Notes: generated by a model not told the origin, from the sequence alone. DNA of 64,000 nt from an uncultured Lachnospiraceae bacterium (GCA_910584205.1 CAJUAA010000001.1:1-64000); one strand, 5' to 3'; positions 1-9,140 are shown, counted from the stretch's first letter. Numbers and translations are program-made.

Positions 1-50
1 ACGGCGGTCTTTAGACCGCGATAACCCACCGGCTTTAGCCGGTGGTCGTT
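1..50. repeat. Tandem hairpins resembling an IS200/IS605 right end
   Basis: Two near-perfect palindromes stand in tandem: GCGGTCT/AGACCGC (4-19, TT loop) and CCACCGGCT/AGCCGGTGG (26-45, TT loop). Paired imperfect palindromes of this kind are typical of IS200/IS605-family ends and of the 3' part of TnpB-associated guide RNAs. The adjoining AAA gene remnant lacks its N-terminal half, which fits an insertion or deletion at this edge. No transposase or TnpB is inside the window, so the assignment rests on the hairpins alone. An ordinary intergenic repeat is possible. Confidence 0.5.
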
Positions 51-60
51 AAGTGTGGGA

Positions 61-1109
61 AGTTTGGGTATTTTATTAAATCAGAAACCTCGTATCATGC
101 CCAACATTTTTCAGAAGAGTACAATATGCCAGTTGGGCATCACATTTTTGGAGGAGGGCAGAGAATTTTCTTATGATTTTTGGTACGACGATAAAAAGAA
201 AGAGTATCCTTATGGTTTGCAGAAATTACAAAGGACCAATACGGGAATGAAAAAGAAAATGTATGCCTTTTAAAGGATTCAATGAAAATTGCCAATATGG
301 AGATGAGGCTCTCTTAAAAATGATGCCGCTTATATCCCAAAACAACCTGTTTTTCTATCTGGTAGATACCAGTAAATTTCAACAATTAGCAGAAATGAAG
401 CGGATTATCACAAAGTTTGCTTCCAGAATTGATATCGCCAATATGAATAATATCCCTTTAAAACGTACTATCGATATTATGAAAAACCAAAACGGCCTTC
501 AAAAAAAGTCGTAGAATTCATCAAAAATTCCGATCTTTATATGGATGACTTTGAATATACAGATGTGGATAATATCCTTGTAAAAATGGACTCTGATGAA
601 GAAAAACCGGAGGAAAAGGCTCTTGATATTCCAGAGCAGGTTATGGATCAGATTCGATTAGTATCAATCTATAAAGGGATTTCTGTTCCCGGTGTACTTT
701 TTGACTCTACAGGAACAAAAAAATTGCTGCTCTTGCAAGCTATATCATAGAAGGAATCGAACAGGGCAGGATTCTTGTTGTGGACGAACTGGACAGTAGT
801 ATTCACTTTAAATTGACCAGGGCGATCGTTGCCATGTTCAATAATGAACTGAATACCAGTGCTCAGATGATCTTCACTGTACATGATATCAACTTGATGG
901 ATTGCAAAAAAATGTTCCGCAAAGAACAGATATGGTTTGTTCATAAAGATGATACAGGCATTTATATTTATTCTCTGGCAGAGTTTACAGCGCAGCAGGG
1001 GGTACGGGACACTACGGATATCATAGAAAAATATCGAAAAGGGATATTGGGCGCCCTGCCGGGCCCTGAACTGATCCGATCCTTATTAAGCCTCAAGGGA
1101 AATGGGAAT
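61..1109 (+). pseudogene. Remnant of AAA15-type ATPase (abortive-infection/RloA-like)
   Basis: Stitching three reading frames gives one continuous protein resembling the C-terminal two thirds of OLD/AbiLi-like AAA ATPases. It includes a Walker B-like stretch (ILVVDELDSSIH, about 768-803) and the downstream FTVHDINLMD switch-type segment. The N-terminus with Walker A is absent. Frames change where single bases appear lost in runs: an A at 246-247, a G at 299-300, an A in the A7 tract 501-507 and an A in the A7 tract 717-723. Such ATPases usually act with a partner nuclease in phage defence; this copy cannot be functional. The C-terminal boundary with the next remnant is uncertain because they are fused in frame. 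Confidence 0.8.
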
Positions 1110-1490
1110 ATTCCGGCGCGGTATCAGGACAAATTTCAGAACGGCTCATACGATCCGGTTTTAGTGTTCTGTGATACAGATAAAAAGCCCTATGAGCAGT
1201 ATGCAGATGTGGTACTCATCTCCCATAACAAGAAGAAAAATGCTCCAATTATTTTTAACCTTACGGGTGTAGGAGGATATAAGGGTAAAGCGGAGCAACG
1301 CCGGGAACTATTCTCCAGAATCACCAGAGAAAATTATCAGGAAATGCAGAAAAGGATTAAAAACCTGCCTTCTGATGATGCGGTGGAAGGAAGCACTAAC
1401 TTTGGAAAATTTATTGAATATTTTTCGATGGATGATAGCAGGTGGATACAAATGATCAATAAAACATTAGAAGGTGAATTATATCAATAA
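1110..1490 (+). pseudogene. Remnant of the ATPase partner gene (RloB/TOPRIM-like)
   Basis: The frame of the AAA remnant runs on without a stop into a segment with VLVFCDTDKKPYEQY (about 1155-1200), then NAPIIFNLTGVGGYKGKAEQ and a conserved-looking tail (FGKFIEYFSMDDSRWIQ). I recognise these as parts of the small protein that often follows this AAA family. Its N-terminus is missing, and a middle block between YADVV and SHNKKKN also appears deleted. The family assignment to RloB/TOPRIM-like nucleases is inference from the acidic DTD motif and gene context. It is non-functional as it stands. Confidence 0.6.
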
Positions 1491-1509
1491 TCAATGGGGG
1501 ATTAAAGCT

Positions 1510-1551
1510 TGCGGGAAGCCTGAGACAGACTTCCCGCAGTTGCACTTTTTT
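1510..1551 (+). terminator. Hairpin with downstream T run
   Basis: TGCGGGAAG (1510-1518) pairs with CTTCCCGCA (1530-1538), and a T run follows at 1545-1551 after a short spacer. It lies between the AAA-partner remnant and the convergent lipoprotein gene and probably ends transcription from the left. Confidence 0.5.
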
Positions 1552-1572
1552 CAGAAATATAATATCCCCTCG

Positions 1573-2529
1573 TCAGTCGTTTCGCGTGTATTTTAACGTA
1601 AGGACAACTTCTTCCTCCGAGCCCTGATCCCCAAACGTAAAACTGATCTCACCGGATTTTACATCGGGCTGCATCTTTTCCTCGTATTCGCCCTCGGAAT
1701 ATTCAAAACCGACATACATATCAATGCTCTCGCCCGGCGCCGTGGTTTCTGTATGGTAATTCCTCCGTTCCTTCAGTAAGGCGCCATTGACCGTAACTTT
1801 GTCCGTATAGAAATGCGCTGTGCCGTCCGTATTGTTTTCGATATGGAGCAGGAAATAGTCTTTATCGCTCACGGTCTGCTCCGGAACGGTGACCACGATG
1901 CCGTCTGCGTTGTAAAGCTCCTGCGCTTCGATCGAGATTTCATCGGATGTGGCAGTTACAACTTTTTCCTCTATTTTCCTCTCCATCTCACGGATCTGAA
2001 ATGTGGCAGAGAACGGATACGGCTCTGTTCCGTCGTCAAAGTTGGCGGTGGCATGAATGGTGAGTTCCGAATAATTATCGATATTTGCGCCCAGAATCAA
2101 TGTCTGCGGAAAACTTTGATGCGTATTCGGATCTATGGTAAAGGTGTCTGCTCCCCGTCCATGCGCCTCCCAGTTTTCTGCTGCTACACCATCAAGAAGA
2201 ACATCCTGATAAGTAAATTCTACAGATTTGGCCTCTTTTATATGGTGAGCGATAATCAGGGTAAGCTCAGATTTATCCTCGCCCATAGATGTGATCCATT
2301 CGTCTATAAATGAAAAATCGGTTGTCTCTGTTTCTTTTCCGGTTTCCGTATCGTTATCTGTTTTCGGGACATCCAATTCCATATTTTCACCTGTTCCCGC
2401 GCCCACGGCCTCCGAAGCATCCGCTCCCGTCTTCGCGGTTTCCTCCTGTTCCCTACTGCTTCCGCAGCCGACCGCAGCCAGCACTGACAACAGCAATGCC
2501 AGCGCAAGGAATTTCTTTGATCTTTTCAT
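1573..2529 (-). CDS. Lipoprotein of unknown function
   Basis: A 318-residue protein begins with a lipoprotein signal (MKRSKKFLALALLLSVLAAV, then GC, lipid-anchored Cys at residue 22). A Ser/Thr/Glu-rich linker follows to about residue 70, then a beta-rich region to the C-terminus. The ribosome-binding site GAAAGGAA lies just upstream of the ATG. It is presumably anchored on the outer face of the membrane. I recognise no family. The beta-rich body with repeated fields such as DGTEPYPFSATF hints at an Ig-like fold, which is inference. It stands alone and faces the AAA remnant. Confidence 0.85.
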   Translation of the reverse strand: MKRSKKFLALALLLSVLAAVGCGSSREQEETAKTGADASEAVGAGTGENMELDVPKTDNDTETGKETETTDFSFIDEWITSMGEDKSELTLIIAHHIKEAKSVEFTYQDVLLDGVAAENWEAHGRGADTFTIDPNTHQSFPQTLILGANIDNYSELTIHATANFDDGTEPYPFSATFQIREMERKIEEKVVTATSDEISIEAQELYNADGIVVTVPEQTVSDKDYFLLHIENNTDGTAHFYTDKVTVNGALLKERRNYHTETTAPGESIDMYVGFEYSEGEYEEKMQPDVKSGEISFTFGDQGSEEEVVLTLKYTRND

Positions 2530-2947
2530 TTTTTATTCCTTTCGTTTTAAATTTCACAAATATAGTTTTTGGGTAAAATTGAAAATAAATGATATCTGGT
2601 AGAACAGTCGTCAGATCTGCTCCCTGTTAAACCGGTATCACAACCGACAAAATCTTCGCTTCGCGAAAGTTCTGCAGTCATGAAAAAGGCAGAAGATTCA
2701 TCTTCTACCCTCCCTTATACAGGTGCATAATAGAATACGTATTGGAATCTCTGGAGATACCAATGTCTGTAAAAGAATTTGTCATAGCACTTCAACTTTC
2801 CTGTTGATTTTTACAGTATACGTTATCTGTGAAGAAAATGCAATAGTCTGGCATAGATGTCTTTTTTCATTGCATTTTCATGTATAATCAGGTAAGATAA
2901 AAGAAATGATAAAGTTACGATAAAATTAAGATAAGGAGGCGTGATGC
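2530..2947. other. Intergenic region with antitoxin promoter elements
   Basis: There is no convincing gene here. The stretch holds the divergent start regions of the lipoprotein gene and the antitoxin. A TATAAT (2883-2888) with no clear -35 lies about 60 bp before the antitoxin start, and AAGGAGG (2933-2939) is its ribosome-binding site. Confidence 0.5.
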
Positions 2948-3205
2948 ATGATACAGATCAGACCTGTTTCAGACCTTAGAAATAAATTCCCGGACATTGA
3001 AAGGATTGTAAATGAAGGAGAACCCGTATATCTTACCAAAAACGGATATGGCGCTATGGTAGTACTCAGCCTGGATATGTATTCCCGACTGACGAATGGT
3101 GCAGAGGAGGTGTTGGATGAGGCCGACCGGAAGGCGGAGAAGGACAGTAGAAGAATGACCCATGAGGAAGTGTTTGGGAGCCTTCGGAGGGAAATAAATG
3201 CATGA
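2948..3205 (+). CDS. Type II antitoxin, Phd/YefM family
   Basis: An 85-residue protein with the Phd/YefM pattern: an N-terminal DNA-binding fold (IRPVSDLRNKFPDIERIV, EGEPVYLTKNGYGAMVVLS, about residues 3-45) and an acidic, flexible C-terminus that would wrap the toxin. AAGGAGG precedes the ATG by 8 bases. Family members bind their own promoter and neutralise a RelE/ParE-type toxin. The gene overlaps the toxin remnant at 3198. The antitoxin seems complete while the toxin is not, so it may persist as an orphan repressor or an anti-addiction gene. Confidence 0.9.
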   Translation: MIQIRPVSDLRNKFPDIERIVNEGEPVYLTKNGYGAMVVLSLDMYSRLTNGAEEVLDEADRKAEKDSRRMTHEEVFGSLRREINA

Positions 3206-3323
3206 TAAGAAGTACAGGCTGCTTACAATCTATTATGTAGTGATTGATGATGAGAAGGAATCCCTCACCATGGAAGTTCGGCGGTTTCTTTATAACAGAC
3301 AGGAGCAACGCAGGCTGGTTTAA
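3198..3323 (+). pseudogene. Truncated RelE/ParE-type toxin
   Basis: The ATG at 3198 overlaps the antitoxin stop, as is normal for these operons, but only 41 codons follow. The first six residues (MHDKKY) look like a toxin N-terminus. The rest (IYYVVIDDEKESLTMEVRRF and LYNRQEQRRLV) matches the C-terminal strands of ParE/RelE toxins, which are usually 90-110 residues. About 50-60 codons from the middle appear deleted, in frame. The start, coupling and stop are kept, so a short peptide could be made, but the nuclease core is gone. Confidence 0.7.
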
Positions 3324-3396
3324 AAGAACTTTCCTGATATATTAGTTTGAAGCAGATCAGTCTGGTGAAAGATGTTCTGCTTTAAAAGAGGAACTT

Positions 3397-3706
3397 ATGG
3401 AAAGAAACATAAACATTATTGTCTGTTTGAATGGTGAGAAGATTGTCCTGATCAACGATATCCGGTTTAAAGGCAGGAAGAGGGAAGACTGGAAAGAGGT
3501 AGAGGACTATCTTAAAGAGTATGTCGGGGGATTTTATGAGATTGCGGAAACATCCGAGAAGATATTCATATCTGGCAGTTTCCCGGATGAATATGCCGGT
3601 ATAATATCTTTTTTGCCCGGATGCTGGTACGCCATGATGCGGATGGGAAAAGTATCTTTATGACCTGTTGGCAATAAAAAAAGAAATGAGCAGCCCGCTT
3701 GAGTAA
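3397..3706 (+). pseudogene. Broken small accessory protein (recurrent Lachnospiraceae family)
   Basis: The first 67 codons (MERNINIIVCLNGEKIVLIN, then IRFKGRKREDW and ISGSFPDEYAG) match the N-terminus of a recurrent accessory protein of roughly 170 residues. After FPDEYAG the gene jumps to its C-terminus in another frame (ARMLVRHDADGK, then YDLLAIKKEMSSPLE ending at 3706). So a central block is missing and there are at least two frame breaks. I recall the family as a polyvalent-protein-associated or nuclease-like fold near mobile elements, but that is uncertain. A ribosome-binding site (GAGGAA) remains. Confidence 0.6.
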
Positions 3707-3855
3707 AAAACTGTACGGTGAAAATCCATCTCTTTCACAAATGATCGTATCGGAAGAATGGAGTTTTGTCAATAGAAAACAGAAGAATTCAGGCTGAATT
3801 TTATAAACCTCTCCAGCCGTTCCACGCGTAGCTCAATGTAAGAAGACTCTCTTTT

Positions 3856-5580
3856 TTACGCCTTCCCTGATTTCCCGATCAATACCCTTTTCCCGCAGAA
3901 AGCAAAGCCATACTTCCGTATACGCTCTTCCGGGATTCCCTTTGCAATAAGGTTGGACTGGTAATCTTTTTCATCGATCTGCCGGAGAGCATTGCATACC
4001 GTATCGGATAATTCCTTTTCGTCTGCGTCCTGCACCTTGAACTCCATGAGGATACCATCATTTAATAAGGAGCCGCCTTCTGCAATCTTTGGCTCCAGCA
4101 TGACGTCATACCTGCCAAAACCGCTTTCTCTATTGGAAGTGATCATATATTTATCCGACAGCTCCACCATCAGGCCCAGTACAAACCCATGGTAGAAGCA
4201 TTCCGGCCTCTTTTCCGAGGGCTTCTTCCCCGTATCAAAGCTGCTGAACATTTCTTCGGAGACCCTGTTCATGTAGACATTCATCGCTTTTACATCATCT
4301 AACAACAGCGCGCGGATGAAGTCATTGTAATCCTCATTCCCGGAAAACCAGTCCTGCACTATATTCTCAAACATAATATGGACTTCCCTGTTCGTCAGAG
4401 TCAGCTCATACTGCGTGCGCCCTGTCCTTTCCCCAAAGAACCGCCCCGAAACCTTCAGATAGCCGCTGGCCAGAAGCAGGCTCCAGACGGCATTCTTCTT
4501 TTCATGCAGCTGATTATATACAATCTGTTCGTCAATTTCCATGAGGAGAGTCCTGCCGTTTAACAGGTCTTCAAAGGCTTTCTTGATGTTCGGCCCGCCT
4601 TCCCTGATCAGCTTTCCCGCCAGCTTGTTGCTGCTGGAATTTGCCCAGTAGGCGCCCACCCTTTTTTCATCCAGAAAATTAATAATAGACCAGGGATTAT
4701 AAATATCTTTCCGTTCCCCAAAGGAAAAACCATCATACCAGTCTTTTACATTCTGTTCCTGACCGGACAAGCCATATTCTTTCAATGCCCCAAACACTTC
4801 TTCCTCTGTAAAACCAAAACAGTCAGCATAATTTGAAGAAGTTGATGTTACTACCTTCAAATTATTCAAATCTGAAAAAACAGACTCTTTACTGACTCTC
4901 GTAATTCCTGTCATAACTGCTCGTTCCAAAAAAGGGTTTGTCTTAAACGTAGAATTAAACAAACTCCTGGTAAAAGCAGCCAGTTCATCCCAATACCCGT
5001 TCACATAAGCTTCCTGCATAGGCGTATCATACTCATCCAGGAGGATGATAACTTTTTTTCCATAATACCGGTTTAAAAAACCGGAAAGCATTTTCAGCGA
5101 TAAGGATGCCAGATAATTTTCCATATCTGCCGATATGTTCAGGAAATCATTTTTTTCATTTTCATTCAGCGTATTCCCTTCCAGGAGGAAGTCAAACTGG
5201 TTATATACCATTTGGATAATCTTGCATATTTTTTTACGCGCTTCCGGAAACGTAGTTTCTTTTATATCTGCAAAGCTCAGGAAAATGACGGGATAAGTTC
5301 CCTGCAGTTTCCTGTACTTGTAATCGCCGTCAGAAGACTTTTCTTCCCATATCTTTAATCCCCCAAACAAATCCCCTCTGCCCTGATAGTCAATGGAAAA
5401 AAATTTTTCCAGCATACTCATATTTAATGTTTTACCAAACCGCCTGGGGCGTGTAATCAATGTTACCTCATCTGCCGATTCCCACCATTCCCGTATCAAT
5501 GCGGTTTTATCAATATAAAAATGATTGTTTACCCTGATTTTTTCAAAATCCTGATTCCCAATCCCGATTACTCTTGTCAT
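3856..5580 (-). CDS. AAA-like ATPase with C-terminal PD-(D/E)XK nuclease domain
   Basis: A 574-residue protein of the AAA-ATPase_like plus DUF1703 family. It has a P-loop variant (RPRRFGKTLNMSMLEKFF, about residues 40-57), Walker B (VIILLDEYDTP, about 180-190) and a C-terminal nuclease core (GRYDVMLEPK then GILMEFKV). I chose the internal ATG at 5580 because AAGGAGGCGGCCT precedes it; a longer frame to 5625 has no good ribosome-binding site. These proteins are common, multicopy and poorly understood in gut Firmicutes and Bacteroidetes; a role in mobile-element conflict is suspected. The gene appears intact, unlike its neighbours to the left. Confidence 0.9.
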   Translation of the reverse strand: MTRVIGIGNQDFEKIRVNNHFYIDKTALIREWWESADEVTLITRPRRFGKTLNMSMLEKFFSIDYQGRGDLFGGLKIWEEKSSDGDYKYRKLQGTYPVIFLSFADIKETTFPEARKKICKIIQMVYNQFDFLLEGNTLNENEKNDFLNISADMENYLASLSLKMLSGFLNRYYGKKVIILLDEYDTPMQEAYVNGYWDELAAFTRSLFNSTFKTNPFLERAVMTGITRVSKESVFSDLNNLKVVTSTSSNYADCFGFTEEEVFGALKEYGLSGQEQNVKDWYDGFSFGERKDIYNPWSIINFLDEKRVGAYWANSSSNKLAGKLIREGGPNIKKAFEDLLNGRTLLMEIDEQIVYNQLHEKKNAVWSLLLASGYLKVSGRFFGERTGRTQYELTLTNREVHIMFENIVQDWFSGNEDYNDFIRALLLDDVKAMNVYMNRVSEEMFSSFDTGKKPSEKRPECFYHGFVLGLMVELSDKYMITSNRESGFGRYDVMLEPKIAEGGSLLNDGILMEFKVQDADEKELSDTVCNALRQIDEKDYQSNLIAKGIPEERIRKYGFAFCGKRVLIGKSGKA

Positions 5581-5857
5581 AGGCCGCCTCCTTTTTTTAC
5601 ACAGGCTGTTTATATCTCCCAACATGAAACATTTTCTGTTCGCTTTGATAATAGTATATCCGCTTCCTGCTTCAAAAGCAATGAATCTTTAGCGAAAAAC
5701 ACGACAGGGATATTTTGCGTATCAGCGCTCATGTCGGGCATGTGTCCCGCCATCTGTATATTCTGTCAATTCACTTTCTTTTTCATTGGTAATAATAGCA
5801 AAAAATCACCCAAAGAATTTATGCATATCTCACAAAAGTTCGTGAATCTTCCGACAA

Positions 5858-5873
5858 AAGGACATATGTCCTT
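5858..5873. promoter_or_regulatory. 16-bp perfect palindrome, likely Crp/Fnr-type operator
   Basis: AAGGACATATGTCCTT is a perfect dyad centred at 5865/5866, about 58 bp before the Crp/Fnr gene start. A TATACT (5895-5900) lies downstream, with the expected -35 position (5872-5877) touching the palindrome. Crp/Fnr proteins bind such two-fold sites, so autoregulation is the simplest reading; this is inference. Confidence 0.6.
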
Positions 5874-5923
5874 AAATGATGGGCGGGAATTCATGTATAC
5901 TTTGTCTCGAGGTGATGAATTCC

Positions 5924-6637
5924 ATGGAACAGATCAAGTTGTTGCCCTCAAACGAGCAGGAGTACATGAACAGACTCTTTGCAGAATGCCCTGAAGAAAT
6001 AAAGAACTGTATGAACGTACAGAGGGTGGAAAAAGGGAGAAGCTTTGTCATTGCCGGAGAGCCATGCAAAAGTATTTTTATCATACTGAAAGGCAGGGCC
6101 ATGGGCATCGATGTGCAGCTTCCGGAAAAAATCTACGAATTCAAAGAATTCGGTCCGGGCAGATTTTTAGGAGAGTTTGAATGCCTGTCCAGCATTCCGG
6201 AGTACGGCATATCCATTCGTGCGCTGACAGACTGCGTGCTGTACCGAATACCGTCCAGAGCATATCTGGAATGGATGAAGCGTGACGGCCACGCACTGTT
6301 TTTAAGGACGCAGAAGATTCTTCTGGATCTGACGAGACAGACCCGGAACGACCGGAAGTATCTGATGCTGGAGTGCATGGATCGGATGGCGCTTTATCTG
6401 CTGGAATACTGCGAGAAGCAGTATGACCGGAAACCGGATGACATGCAGGAGGTCTTTGTCCGGCGGACACGGGAAGAGCTGTCCAATGCCATCGGTTTTT
6501 CGGAAAAGACCATCAACCGAAATACCAGAAAACTGGCGGACCAGGATTTTCTCTCCCTTCATTCCGGTAAAATCTTTATATCCAAAGAGCAGTATGAAGC
6601 CATGAACCGTTACGTACATGAAAAATTAATTAAATGA
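5924..6637 (+). CDS. Crp/Fnr family transcriptional regulator
   Basis: A 237-residue protein with an N-terminal cyclic-nucleotide-binding-like beta barrel (about residues 25-120, with IFIILKGRAMGIDV and GRFLGEFECLSS), a dimer helix, and a C-terminal winged helix (VRRTREELSNAIGFSEKTIN, about 185-205). No Cys cluster of a classical iron-sulphur Fnr is seen in the N-terminus. ATG 5924 is preferred over 5915 because GAGGTGA lies 8 bases before it. The nucleoside transporter genes follow after 35 bp and are the likely targets. The effector is unknown. Confidence 0.9.
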   Translation: MEQIKLLPSNEQEYMNRLFAECPEEIKNCMNVQRVEKGRSFVIAGEPCKSIFIILKGRAMGIDVQLPEKIYEFKEFGPGRFLGEFECLSSIPEYGISIRALTDCVLYRIPSRAYLEWMKRDGHALFLRTQKILLDLTRQTRNDRKYLMLECMDRMALYLLEYCEKQYDRKPDDMQEVFVRRTREELSNAIGFSEKTINRNTRKLADQDFLSLHSGKIFISKEQYEAMNRYVHEKLIK

Positions 6638-6672
6638 TACTGCCGGAAAGGCAGGACACAGTGGAGGGACAG

Positions 6673-7704
6673 ATGAAGAGAAAACGAATCCTGGCAGCAA
6701 TTGCTGCCGCAGCAGTGCTGGGGACGTCCGGATGCGGAATTCCTCAGAAAAACACCGATGAATACAAGGTTGCCATGGTCACGGATACCGGAGGCGTCAA
6801 CGACCAGGCGTTTAATCAGCTTGCCTGGGAAGGGCTGCAGCAGTTTTCTGAAGAGACCGGGGCTGCGGTCAGCTACATCGAGTCCAAGCAGGCGTCGGAT
6901 TACGTGACCAATATGGACCGCGCCACCGACGGATTCAACGATCTGGTGTGGGGAACCGGATTTGCCATGGCAGATCCCATAGCGACCATCTCCAGACTGA
7001 ATCCGGATATTTCCTTTGCGCTTATTGACAATGAAGTGCCAGACAGCCCGTTTAACGTGACGTCGGTAGTGTTCCGCGCGGAGGAACCTTCTTTTGTGGT
7101 GGGTTATATCGCAGGACGCACGACCCAGACTAATAAGGTGGGTTATGTGGGCGCCGTGAAGACGGATACCAGCAACCAGTTTGAGTATGGATATTCCGCG
7201 GGTGTCGCCTGGGCGGCAAAGGAAATGGGAAAAGAGATCGAGATCTTTGTCCAAATGACTGAGAGCTATGCGGACGCGGCGAAGGCCAAGGCAGTTGCCA
7301 ACAAGATGTATTCTTCCGGATGCGACGTGATCTTCCATGCGGCCGGAGGAGCCGGCTACGGAGTGATCGAGGCGGCGAAGGAGTGGGATAAGTTTGTGAT
7401 CGGGGTCGATAAGGACCAGTCGTATCTGGCGCCGGACAACGTGCTGACCTCTGCGCTGAAGAAGGTCAATGTGGCGATCTCGCTGGTATCGAAGATGGCC
7501 ATGGACGGGGAGGAGATCGGCGGAAAGACGCTCAGCTACGGGTTAAAAGAGGAGTGCGTGGGAATTCCTTCGGAAAATCCCAATCTGGACCCTGCTATTT
7601 ATGAGGACGCCATGAAGATCATGGAACAGATTCAAAACGGAGAGATCATTCCGCCCAAAACGCCGGAGCAGTATGAAGAATTCTTAAGAGAAGGAGGCCT
7701 TTAA
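6673..7704 (+). CDS. BMP-family nucleoside-binding lipoprotein of ABC transporter
   Basis: A 343-residue lipoprotein (signal MKRKRILAAIAAAAVLGTSG, Cys at residue 21) of the BMP/Med/PnrA family. Members bind purine nucleosides outside the membrane and deliver them to the ABC permeases. Family marks include MVTDTGGVNDQAFNQLAWEG near the N-terminus and the ligand-pocket segment GVDKDQSYLAPDNVLTSALK. The ATG at 6673 follows GGAGGGAC. The next gene begins at the base after the stop. This gene looks intact although the ATPase and second permease of the same operon are damaged. Confidence 0.93.
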   Translation: MKRKRILAAIAAAAVLGTSGCGIPQKNTDEYKVAMVTDTGGVNDQAFNQLAWEGLQQFSEETGAAVSYIESKQASDYVTNMDRATDGFNDLVWGTGFAMADPIATISRLNPDISFALIDNEVPDSPFNVTSVVFRAEEPSFVVGYIAGRTTQTNKVGYVGAVKTDTSNQFEYGYSAGVAWAAKEMGKEIEIFVQMTESYADAAKAKAVANKMYSSGCDVIFHAAGGAGYGVIEAAKEWDKFVIGVDKDQSYLAPDNVLTSALKKVNVAISLVSKMAMDGEEIGGKTLSYGLKEECVGIPSENPNLDPAIYEDAMKIMEQIQNGEIIPPKTPEQYEEFLREGGL

Positions 7705-9140
7705 ATGGACATCAGCAAAGATTACGCGGTACAGATGCATGACATCAGCATCCGTTTCGGCTCCAATTATGCACTGAAGCAGGTGAATCTGGATGTGAAA
7801 AAAGGATCGGTTCACGCGATTCTGGGAGAGAACGGCGCCGGAAAGACAACGCTTATGAATATCCTCTATGGGCTGTATCAGAGGAATTCCGGGGACATCT
7901 GGCTGTACGGAGAAAAAACGGAGATTAAAAATCCGGGCGCGGCGATCGCCAGAGGCATCGGTATGGTGCATCAGCACTTTATGCTGGTGGAAAATTTCAC
8001 AGTGACCCAGAATATCATACTGGGCAGCGAGACGGTGAAAAAGGGCGGCATTCTGGACATGGACCGGGCGAGAAGAGAAGTGGAAGAAATCGGGGAGCGG
8101 AGATCCTGATTCTGGACGAGCCGACGGCGGTGCTGACGTCCCAGGAGATCGACGAACTGATCCAGATCATGAAGCGTCTCATTGAGAGCGGCAAGACGAT
8201 CATTATCATTACGCATAAGCTGAAGGAGATCAAGCGTTCGGCGGATTACTGCACGGTCATCCGTCGGGGCGAGTACATTGATACGGTTGCCGTGGCAGAG
8301 GTCAGCCAGGAGGATCTGGCGTCCATGATGGTGGGCAGAAAGGTGCGGCTCGCGGTGGAGAAGACCGAGGCGGAGCCGAAGGAAGTGGTGTTTGAAGTCT
8401 CGAAGCTGAATGCAAAGGACGAGAGGGGCGTTCAGGTGTTGAACGACCTGTCGTTCCAGGCGAGGGCGGGAGAAATCTTCGGGATCGCCGGTGTGGACGG
8501 CAACGGCCAGACAGAGCTGGTGGAGGCCATCACAAATCTTCGGAAGGTGGACAGCGGGACCATCCGGATCCGGGGAAAGGAGATTCAGAATACCACCACC
8601 CGTAACACGATGGATTCCGGAATCTCTACCATCCATGAAGACCGGCAGAAGAGAGGAATCATCCCGGATTTCACCGTGGCGGACAATGTGGTGCTGGATA
8701 ATTTTAAATGCGGCAGTTTTTCCAGAAAGGGAATTCTGAACCGGGCGGCCATCCGCAGTACGGCTTCCGGGCTTCTGAAGGAATACGACGTCCGTCCGGA
8801 CGGCTGTGAGGACCTGCTGATCCGGGGACTTTCCGGAGGAAATCAGCAGAAGGTAATCATTGGAAGAGAGATTGCCAACGATCCGGAGCTTTTGATCGCC
8901 GTTCAGCCCACCAGAGGACTGGATGTGGGCGCCATTGAATATGTACATAAAACACTGATACGGGAAAGAGACAAAGGAAAAGCGATCCTTCTGATCTCCC
9001 TGGAGCTGGATGAGATTCTGAACGTGGCGGATACCATCGGCGTCATCTACGACGGTTCTATCAATGCGATTCTGTCCCGGAGCGAAGCAGATGAAAACAG
9101 CATCGGACTACTGATGGCAGGAGGTACTTTACATGAATAA
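7705..9140 (+). pseudogene. Nucleoside ABC transporter ATPase, NBD1 signature deleted with frameshift
   Basis: This should encode a tandem-NBD ATPase of about 510 residues (NupO/YufO type). The first NBD is normal through Walker A (GENGAGKTT) and the Q-loop (MVHQHFMLVENFTV), then stops at 8107-8109. In the next frame the sequence resumes at Walker B (ILILDEPTAVLT, about 8105-8140) and continues through an intact second NBD (LSGGNQQKVIIGREIANDPE). Judged against family length, roughly 100 bases are missing. They include the NBD1 signature (normally like SVGMQQRVEI). Transport activity should be lost. The junction lies near 8090-8105 in a G-rich GGGGAGCGGAG stretch. Confidence 0.9.

Noticed and set aside
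717..723. Programmed slippage on A7 tracts as a way to express the AAA ATPase.
   Set aside because: There are four separate lesions, two not in A7 tracts, and the N-terminus with Walker A is missing, so slippage could not make a working protein.
8085..8130. Programmed frameshift in the ABC ATPase gene.
   Set aside because: The NBD1 signature is physically absent, so shifting frame would not restore the domain.
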